Origin: Membranipora membranacea
Taxonomy: Eukaryota > Bryozoa > Gymnolaemata > Cheilostomatida > Membraniporidae
Assembly: GCA_914767715.1 (NCBI GenBank)
Contig: OU612068.1
Span: forward strand, 33,420,001 to 33,484,000
Direction of reading: 5' to 3'
DNA: 64,000 nt
Below the pieces are notes generated by a model. That model made no database searches. It saw only the letters and a program-made list of their open reading frames with translations, and had not been told where the DNA came from. This document shows, piece after piece, positions 55,401 through 64,000 of the stretch; within the stretch, counting starts at the first letter, position 1; each line of letters opens with the position of its first letter. The position numbers and the translations under genes are program-made.

Positions 55401-58400
55401 TGTTTGTTGTTTATGCAGTAAATTTGTGTATCATCGGCTATTTACTCAGTAAATTAGCGTATAATTGTGTGTTAGGTGGCTCTGCACCGTGGCAGAAGCC
55501 GAGCGGTTCTGCAGTGAAGAAGCAGGCTCCTGCTGTACCATCTACTGTTAGCACAGGAGCGAGCTCGTCTAAACCATCAACTCCCAGACAGAAAACAGGA
55601 GCCAGCGAAGATGAGTGGTGTAAGGTATGTATCTCTTATTATTATTATGACAGTAATATTGTTGCTGTTGTGTGATTACTAGAAGTCCTCTCTCCATTGC
55701 ATGCCAAGCAACATAATACAAATTCTGATGCATCTCTTCCTCTTATCTATAGCTATGCCTGTCTATCTTCAAATATATGATATGTAATATATACTCTTAT
55801 CTGTTCCTCCCTGATCTGATTGTTGTGTGTGTGTAGTTTGACAAGTAGCTCATTGTCATACTCATATCCTTACTATCTAGTCTGTGATTTATACCCATGT
55901 GCTTCTGATCTGTAAGGGTCATGATTGCTATTCATTGTTTATAGAATGAGGATAGAGCTTTTCAGAAAGTAAGTTAGCTTTGACGCATGGTCAACCTACT
56001 AACATTTTCAGGGCGTAGTCTGCTATTAACCATCTCAAATGTATTGGTCAAAAGAAACCACCCTCTCACTTTTGTTTATGGGCCAAAAATGTTCAGGGTG
56101 TTGTTGAGATATAATGCCAATAATATCTGTATCATGGCTGTGGCTCCACCCAAGTACAGGGAATATAGCCCATATCCCATATATATATATACGGTTTAAT
56201 ATGTATTGTGTTCATTGCCAACAATAGTAAAACATGCTCATACTAGAAATGTGCTGTGGTGTTTCTACAGGGTAATTGTTACTAAAATGAATGGTGTTTT
56301 CTGTGGGACTCTTTGCAGCCAATTGTCTTGTAACTTACCAATGGGTTACAAGCACAACCTTTTGATATATTAATTGTCATATTTCACTTTAGGCCCCTAT
56401 GTCAGCGAGGAAGTTTGCGTGGGAAGCTAAGATAGCTGAGCAGCAGAATGTGGCTAGTGAGCACAATCGTATCATGTACAGAACCCGCTCAGCCACCAGA
56501 TTAGATCCTGGTACTCCATGTCAGAAACAGCAGGCTGAGGACTCACTAAAACATGGACAGGCTAAGGTGTATGATCCTGCAGAGAGGGTTAGTTATCATA
56601 AATATCTCCTCTGATTTCTGATCGAAATAGCATCTAATTAGTCAATAATATCTTTGTCTACACAAGGTTTCTTGACCCTGGCTATCAAGTTGTAAATATG
56701 CTTTCATTACAGCGTGGTGTCCACTGGCTATCCGATGAGGTGACTATTTATGTGGTATTTTTCTGGTTTTGGTAAATTTCAACTTAGTTTGGTGGACTTT
56801 AAATGTGGTTATTTGCATGCTAGCAGGTGGCACAGGTATTGCAAATTCCAATGACATATTGAAAAAAGATTGGAATTAAGTTGTTTGTCCTCTTTTCTAT
56901 CCATAGGCTAAACGTGAGAGGCAATCAGAGCTGGAAGCATTACAGAACAGATTTAACAGCAAAGGTCTGCTGAAATCTGAACAACAGTCTCAAGCCGCAC
57001 AACCCACAGAGCAGCCTCAAGTCAAGGCAGCTTCCCTTGAAAGCTTAGGTTTGTGTTTTACAAACATATCATACCATACTGGAGGACGTTAAACTAACAA
57101 GTAATTGATATTGCTTGTTGGCTTTCGGGAGGTTCACCCTTCTTAGATTCTGGTTGCAGTGACATTTCTATTGGCATCGTTACAATTGTGTGCAGTGTAG
57201 AACTTGTTTTCTTGTATAGATGACCAGCACTACTATACTGCCAGTGATTCGGAGATGAATACTATGGATGTACAAACCTCATCCAATAATGGTATGCTCA
57301 AACAAGGTCAAGGATAATCCATGTATTTGTCTATCTGATAAGTATTTGGCGGCACTCAGTTACTTTCAAATCATATAAATTGTTGTAGTTATGTTGCATT
57401 TGATTCCAAAAAAGTTGAACAACTGCAATGCCTAAAATAGATAAATTATATGTATATAGTAACCATCATCACAGTGCCCAAAGTAAATATGTATACTCTT
57501 ACCATAGGTGCGCTTATCATGAATGGTCTCAATAATTTTGCCTTATTTCTGACAGCCACAGCAGGCAGCAGTGCCGATGAGCAGAGAACTGTGCAGCAGA
57601 GACGACAAGTGTCCTTTAAATCCCCTACTAGAGAGAGAAAGCAGTCAGCGTCACCCCCTCACAGTGATTCTAACAGGGGTGTGAGACAGGGGCGTAGTGG
57701 TGCAGGAAGTACGGGGGGTGAGAGTACAGCCAGCTCTGCTAGCGGTCACAGCACAAGCAGCCATGAGAGGAAGGTTAAAAGGAGGTGAGTCTGTCATTAT
57801 GTGCTAAACTATAGAGATTCATTTATCAATCTTGTGACTTGCATGGTTTGTACCCAACAAATGATATACTGCAAGTTTCTTATTCAACTATAGAGATTCA
57901 TTTATCAATCTTGTGACTTGCATGGTTTGTACCCAACAAATGATATACTGCAAGTTTCTTATTCAATTTCCGTGAAAAGATGATGATTTCTATATTTGCA
58001 ACATGATTGCTTACAAAAAAGGTGTTTACTTGATTGCATTTATGTCATTCTACGTAAAATATTGTATTTTCTTTGCTAAGTTTTAAGATATACCTTCCCC
58101 AAACATTCTGAGTGTCAATTTATCATCCCAACTGTAACAAGAGTTCTCTCACTGTCTCACTCATTGTTAAGGTAACTTCTTTCTGATAATGCTGGTTACT
58201 CTGTTCTTTCTCTGATGATATATATTGCTTATAGATCAAGCTGTAAGCTTCCCACCCTTGGATATGACTCCAGCAGTGATGAGGAGGATCAGGCAGAGAT
58301 AAGTCTGAGATCTAAATACTTCCCTCTACAGAAACAGATGGAGGATACAGATACAGGATCTCCTAATAAGATACCGAGATTAGGAGATGAGAGCAGTGCA

Positions 58401-61400
58401 GACAGTATAGGTGTGTAACACAATATCTGTCTCTCTTGTATATGTCAATGCTTTATATAAATTATTGTTTCTTGTTCAACCCTGCCTGTTATTTGTATTT
58501 TAGTGTTTAGAACTAAGGTACTAACTAACTTGTTGCAATTCGAAGTTGATTATTGCTTGTCATATTATGGCATGCTCAACTTGGTTTTACAACAATTCCT
58601 TCACCTTGTCTATCCAAATATTATAATTGTGACAATTTTTAGTAGATATGGAAGGAATGAGCCGACAGGCAAGTTGCAGTTCTATGGGATCATCTGTCTC
58701 ATCAGATAGTTACTGTTTTGTATCAAATCATCCTGACTACAATAAGAAACCAGGTGAAACATTTAAGAGAGCACACAATATATTTGACTTTTTTAATTAG
58801 TTTTAAGCCCAACAAATTTTCTCAAACAATCCTTATACTTGAGCCAACTGCAAGGGGCCATTTTTCATAACAAACTGATCAGGTACCTAAAACCATTGCA
58901 TTGATTCTCATAAGTATTTTCTTCTAAAAATGTGTGATGCATCCTGGGTCACATATATTTTTATCATTTCTTCACTTAGATGGTACACCAAACAGTCGAG
59001 CGGTGGTAGATTTTCTGGATGAGGCTATGTCTGACGATGAGCCGGTTATAGAGGAGATTCCTCAGAGGAGGTCACCTCGACAGCACAGAGCTACACCCCC
59101 AGCTGTGGAGATGAGACAAACAAGAGCAAACTCAAGACATGACAAGGATAGCCCTGCAGGGCTCTATAGTATAGACCAGTACAGGTACTGTGTATATGTG
59201 TAGTGCTGTCACTACACTGAGTCTCCCCCTGTGGTGTGTTTGGGTTGCTATGCAAATTATGCATATTGAGAAAGTCCCTTTCACCCATTCCACCCATTCA
59301 CATAACATACCTGAATCATACCTGTTACTTTTCCCACAATAAACCGTTTTGAGCCTGCAGTTTTTAGTACCTCCTAAATTTCTCTATGTTACAGGAAGAA
59401 AATCAAGAGTGTAGCTCAGCTGCCTAACTCTGGACGTCGCCCTGTATCTGTGTATGATACTGATAGCTATACAGACACTGACACAACAAGTCAGTGTAGT
59501 ACCGTGTCAGAGCAGGATCGCAGAAAGCGTATGAAGGTGAGATCGTGTTTACTTCTCTTGATCCTTGCGCACTTGCATGCGTGATAACTTTGTTACTTGC
59601 AACCATAGCTGCATATGTTGCTATGAATGTAGCTTTTACCTAAACAACGTGGGTCTGAGACAATCTGCAGTGGTTGTAACATTCTGATGGGCGACTACCC
59701 CATTCTGCTTTGGATAGCTGATCTGATACACCTACAAAGAATGGCCTGACTGTTTTAACTTTTCAGGATTGTCTCGAGCTAATTTCATTCATGTTGTGAT
59801 AACTGTTTATCAGGAGCTACAAGAACTGGTACAGCAGGAACAGAACGTTATCGTACAGGCCAGTAACGCTCTCAATCAGTGCTGTCAGTCAGGCTCAAGC
59901 TTCGCTGGCTCTACAGAGCAGGTGGAGTGTAACAGATTACTACTCATAGCCTGTCAGAGGAGACAGGCATACCTGTGTGAGATAGAGAGAATCAAATCTA
60001 ACCCACACACATACGAGCAGAGGAAGGGCAAAGGCTCTCTCACCATATCAGATATACAGCTACCACTCAAGCGTGACTTTGTAAAGAAGATCGGCGGCCC
60101 TGAGGGTAAGACAACACCTTCTAGCACTCAGCAGTGTAGTTGTGATGACTTGGATTAGAATGGTATGCTTTTTCTTGACTGAAAAGGAAGTATTTTAGTG
60201 CTTATACACACCTCACACACACACACCTCATTACCGTTTATTTTAGACGATACAGTACACTATTTCCTGCTGATGGTGAGGAATGGTGCTCAGGTTATTG
60301 TTACACAGATGGTGTCCACACATGAAGCTCTTATGAGAGGAGTACTACATATCCCGAACCTGATCAAACTCAACGACATTATGAATGACTTCAGATATGA
60401 GCTGGAGATATACGGCATGGTGAGTGCTCTACATAATACTATGATGCAGAAATAAATGACATAGCGATAAAATTCCTTTACAAAAACTACATGGTTTCCT
60501 TATGGAAATATGAAACACATTGATTAATTCACATCAATGTATGTGTATGTTTTCTTTCACAAGTTATTGCCTTATATAATTTAGCAAGTAAGCAGGGAGG
60601 CGATCAAACCGGGAGGAAAAAAAGACAAAAAGAAAGGTACATCATCAGTGTCTAGAAGTAAAAGTGTGTCAGGTGTGTAGTTAGTGGCTTCGCTTCCACC
60701 CTTCTCTCCTCTCCTCTATTTATACCCTTACTATACCTACTATAATACTGTGTACCTTCTATTCCCACTCGGCTGCAGCATGTGCACTCTTATCTATAGC
60801 TGTACCACCACTGTGCTGTGAGTAGTATAGTGTCGTCGTAGTGTGTGAAGTGTGACTACACATACTTATCCAGAAATATCACTTTATGAATACAGTCATA
60901 TTTCGCTGCCAACTATATATTCGCTCTTTGAATGTTATTTGTTTGTCTTTTTTTCTGCTCTATCTATCAATGTTGTGATTTTAGCTAAGAGAAGACGAAG
61001 TATGTATAGTGGTAACAAGACAATCAATCTAAAAATACAAATCTTAGTAGATTTGGTGTTGCTAATACCCAGGATGCGGGCCCTGTAAAAATAAAATAAA
61101 AACATTGTCTTTGTTGGTATCGGACAGACCTTTGAGCCTGCCACCCCTTGTAGTCTAATCTTTACATGCTTGTGCAACATTCACATGAATGTGGGAAAAG
61201 GATTCAGTAAAAGAATCGTAGATGTCAAATATATAATCTTTGTCTCCAAGGGCAATCTAACCCGAACCTCTTTCCCATTCTACACGCGCACCGCCTCTAA
61301 ATACCTCATCACCTGAAACTGAGCCGATAAAAAACCATATATTATAACTACATTCTCTTGCTGCTTTTGGTACCATACCACAGCTCTCACACATTAGCTT

Positions 61401-63001
61401 TCCCCAGATTTAAGTGAAGTTAGAGTGTATTCTGATTACTGATTGGTTTTCTGACAGGTCGGGATGGAGGGTCACATTCTAGCTCTTCAGTGCGTACGAC
61501 TAACTTTACCCATATAACCTCTCTGATGATCAGTATGGACTGTGTACGTCACACTGCCTTCAAGCTGTCACGAGTACCCTACCTATCACCCATACAAGGC
61601 ACAGTACACATGACTCTAAGGTGTACTATGGAGGCTAACGTCGTCTTCAAGGGATTTATTGTAAGCATGTCTGGAGAATTCTGTCATACTGTTGAAGTAG
61701 TAGGGTTGGGTACGTTGTGTAGTAGTTGTGTACAATATGTAGTAGAATGTGTTTGTAGAAGGTAAAATCTGGTTGTCATGAAAGAGGTGTCAACATTTTT
61801 TTATTACATGACACTGTTCTTCACCCAGTCACGCAAGTGATATGACTATTTTCAACCTTTTCCAGAACATGTTTGAAGATGTTGGAGGATTTGGAGCTTG
61901 GCACCGTAGATGGTGTGTGCTCAGCAATAACCGTGTATCCTTCTGGAAATATCCCGATGATGAGCGAGTTAAGGTGAGTGTGATGCTGAACCTTCTAAGC
62001 AAACTAGATGTTAGGTCTCAGTCTATCGGGTGATGAAAATAGGCATAATATCCGAGTCATAAAATATTGGCTGAAATCTTAGCATGAATATTGAGATGCT
62101 TATTTGTGTCGTAAGGCCGGTCATAGATCATAGCGCTACAGGTGTATATAATCACTCCTGGTATGATAGGTTCTGTGTCAGGAGTGAGACACCTGAGCGG
62201 ACACCATTCCCAGGGTGGCGCAAACACACTATCAGTGTGGTAAAACACAACCGTGACGATTTTTTAGTAATCTGACGATAGACTGGTATCTTCTTTTTTA
62301 TTGCTCTTAACTGTGACTATTGAAAATTAAAACTTCATGACCTCTTCTTGACAGCACTAATGTTCATTGTGTCCTCTGTCCCTAAACAGGAGCCGATCGG
62401 ACAGATGAGTTTAAAGGATTGTGTTACCACAGAAGTAGGACTTGTATCCAGGGATAAATGTGCTCGACCTAACACTATCGAGCTGGTCATCGTCCGACCT
62501 CTCAGTAAATCTGATAATAATGCAGATAGTATGAACCGTCAGATCCGAGATAGGATGGTTTATGAGCAGTGAGTATGAGTAACTGAATCCTTGTAATTCC
62601 CGAATCAATGCATTGACAGTTGAAACAAAATGTAGCAGCAAATTTGTCCTACAAAAAGGCACAACTCCATAAGACCTCAACGATTTCAAATGACATGTTC
62701 GGCGGGTACGCAAATTTGAATAAAAACTCATAATTTAAAAAAAAATGATTATAATCAAAGAACTTTATGAAGTTCTTCAGATGCCATTCAAAGTTGTGAG
62801 GATTATTACAATGTTGATTACTGTGATGCCTATTCTTGTCTACTGTGACTGCTATCGCTTATTTGTAGACATTGGTTTGGTATGGATACAAAGTCTGACA
62901 GATTAGAGTGGTGTACAAAGCTGAATGAGGCATTAGCTAATGTACGACAATGGTACTCTGACGCAGCTCGGCCCATTCCAGCCAAGCGTATGGATATATA
63001 G
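49461..63001 (+). CDS. ANLN: Anillin, actin-binding cytokinesis scaffold, 25-26 exons, about 1240 aa
   Basis: Scaffold of the contractile ring, binding F-actin, myosin II, RhoA, septins and phosphoinositides. Exons: 49461-49478, 50798-50939, 51958-52086, 52645-52810, 52999-53167, 53396-53547, 53832-54028, 54818-54970, 55476-55624, 56393-56587, 56713-56739, 56907-57048, 57220-57291, 57556-57784, 58235-58410, 58643-58753, 58980-59184, 59395-59536, 59814-60105, 60247-60419, 60585-60636 (or -60672), possible 60985-60999, 61458-61660, 61866-61973, 62390-62568, 62869-63001. All phases agree; 1237 or 1249 aa (+5 with the microexon), human 1124. N-terminus [17 protein letters not shown] matches human MDPFTEKLLERTRARRE. 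The myosin-binding motif [16 protein letters not shown] is at about 128-145; a disordered Ser/Pro-rich middle carries RFSMWEKKM and [14 protein letters not shown]. The anillin homology domain (about 860-1110) has [26 protein letters not shown] and [15 protein letters not shown]. The C-terminal PH domain has [18 protein letters not shown] and [16 protein letters not shown] and ends [10 protein letters not shown]. Confidence 0.96.
50132..50200 (-). repeat. tRNA-derived SINE head
   Basis: Minus strand: A-box-like TGGTTAGCGCGC (plus coordinates 50179-50190) and perfect B box GGTTCAAGTCC (50146-50156) spaced as in a tRNA gene, followed by CCGGCCGCGGC. There is no good acceptor stem, so this is a SINE head, not a tRNA. 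It is in anillin intron 1, next to a poly-G run at about 50000. Confidence 0.6.
55310..55329. repeat. Perfect 20-bp palindrome, second copy of the CCAGAGACTATA element
   Basis: CCAGAGACTATAGTCTCTGG in an anillin intron, with AATAAC on the left and AATAACTACA on the right. The arms are identical to those at 19279-19312. Confidence 0.9.
57809..57966. repeat. Exact 79-bp tandem duplication in an anillin intron
   Basis: 57809-57887 is repeated at 57888-57966 with no difference seen (CTATAGAGATTCATTTATCA ... GCAAGTTTCTTATTCAA). It starts 24 bp after the donor of the exon ending at 57784. Confidence 0.95.
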
Positions 63002-64000
63002 ACACATAGAGCATCAAACATTGAAGCTCTGCTATATATCTCAACTGTTGCCTGCTAGTTGCAATTTCCTTTTATTTTGTGCAAAAATGTAACGCCCTTG
63101 TTTTCTGGCTTGTCAAAACATTGTGGTGGTTATTGGGAGGCTCCCTTATCCAAGATGGTTTGGTGATCAAAATGATAAATGATATCTGTACTATCCAAAC
63201 ATATAACCTAGACTATCAATATAGGCGCTAAACATCTGATATTTCAGAATCCTCCGCAAGGCCTGTTCCAGCTAACTACATATTTTCTCTTACTGCTTTT
63301 CCCCCTTAACATATCTTGTTAGCTGTTACGAAGCTTCTCGATATTGAGATTTCCTTACTGTTGTGCTAAGTTGATGATGGTATCTAAAACAACGTTCTTG
63401 AAATGATGCTGATTAAATCTATATTATTTTTATAGCAATGTGTTGTAGTGACGGGATTTCATTATCTCTCTGTGATTGGAATTTATTTAACTCTTTTCTT
63501 ATGCCTAATATTGGTGCACACTTTTCCATACTTTTTATGTCATGATCATCTAAAATGAGACTGCTGACTGGTGTATTTATTCTTGTATGATTGTGAAATG
63601 CTGCCGCTCTGTGGAGACTGGATTTCTGTTGCTTGTGGTAAAACTCTCTTGTTACCCTCACAATACACATCCATTATATTATCAAATCAATGTCATTTTT
63701 TTAACAAGCCACAAAAGTCTGTCATTGAGATACAAATTAGAGCAACTCCTTGATAGAGTAATGACTCATTATAGGCGTAATGGGGAGCCAAAGTGATGGT
63801 GGGGAGGAAATGGTAAAGTGGATAATCATTAAAATAGTCATGTGTCAAAAATCTATTTCATCTCGCCAGCCCAACATTGCACAAGACCGCCAACATTGAT
63901 ATAAGGGACATAACAGATATGGAAGATTTCTGATTGTTGTGTTTAGTGGCCATAAACCTATGGATTTGCAAGACTTGTGATCTTTGTTTGCTGCTGGTTT
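63002..64000. other. Anillin 3' UTR and downstream flank
   Basis: No coding sequence recognised. No AATAAA close to the stop codon; ATTAAA at 63412-63417 is the best candidate polyadenylation signal seen. The small open frames after 63400 have no protein-like features. Confidence 0.45.

Overview
This is a 64 kb piece of nuclear DNA from a multicellular animal. All genes are split by many GT-AG introns, and the products are animal families: alpha-tubulin, hydroxylysine kinase, BBS10, acyloxyacyl hydrolase and anillin. The sequence is AT-rich, introns run from about 100 bp to over 4 kb, and there are many minisatellites, foldback elements and SINE-like pieces. The proteins are clearly not vertebrate in detail. 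I read it as a non-vertebrate, probably marine, animal. A sponge or cnidarian is possible, but I cannot fix the phylum from sequence alone.

Layout. 1-2351 (+): last exons of an unrecognised gene with a lysine-rich C-terminus. 3121-10323 (+): complete 9-exon divergent alpha-tubulin (453 aa). 16245-24013 (+): secretory, single-pass membrane protein with a peritrophin-A-like (CBM14) domain and a proline-rich cytoplasmic tail (400 aa model). 27384-32377 (+): hydroxylysine kinase-like APH-fold kinase (404 aa model). 34240-37619 (-): BBS10 chaperonin-like protein, 3 exons, 623 aa. 38289-38714: decayed LINE reverse transcriptase fragment. 39797-48988 (-): complete 15-exon acyloxyacyl hydrolase (AOAH), 574 aa. 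49461-63001 (+): anillin (ANLN), 25 or 26 exons, about 1240 aa, head-to-head with AOAH across a 472 bp spacer.

The exon models were built by hand from splice sites, unbroken reading phase and similarity to remembered family sequences. In AOAH, ANLN, BBS10 and tubulin every junction keeps frame and the total is a whole number of codons. The genes have unrelated jobs (cytoskeleton and cytokinesis, ciliary chaperonin, lipid hydrolysis, amino-acid metabolism) and do not form one pathway.

The most notable signals are: AOAH and ANLN as immediate neighbours, as I recall they are on human chromosome 7p14; an alpha-tubulin without the K40 acetylation site and with a glutamate-poor tail; an eight-copy 52-bp array that repeats a tubulin exon end with its splice donor; a 455-bp TTAA-flanked foldback element; a perfect 44-copy 10-bp array in an AOAH intron; and a 13-bp telomere-motif-like minisatellite that begins at the edge of a tRNA-like SINE head.
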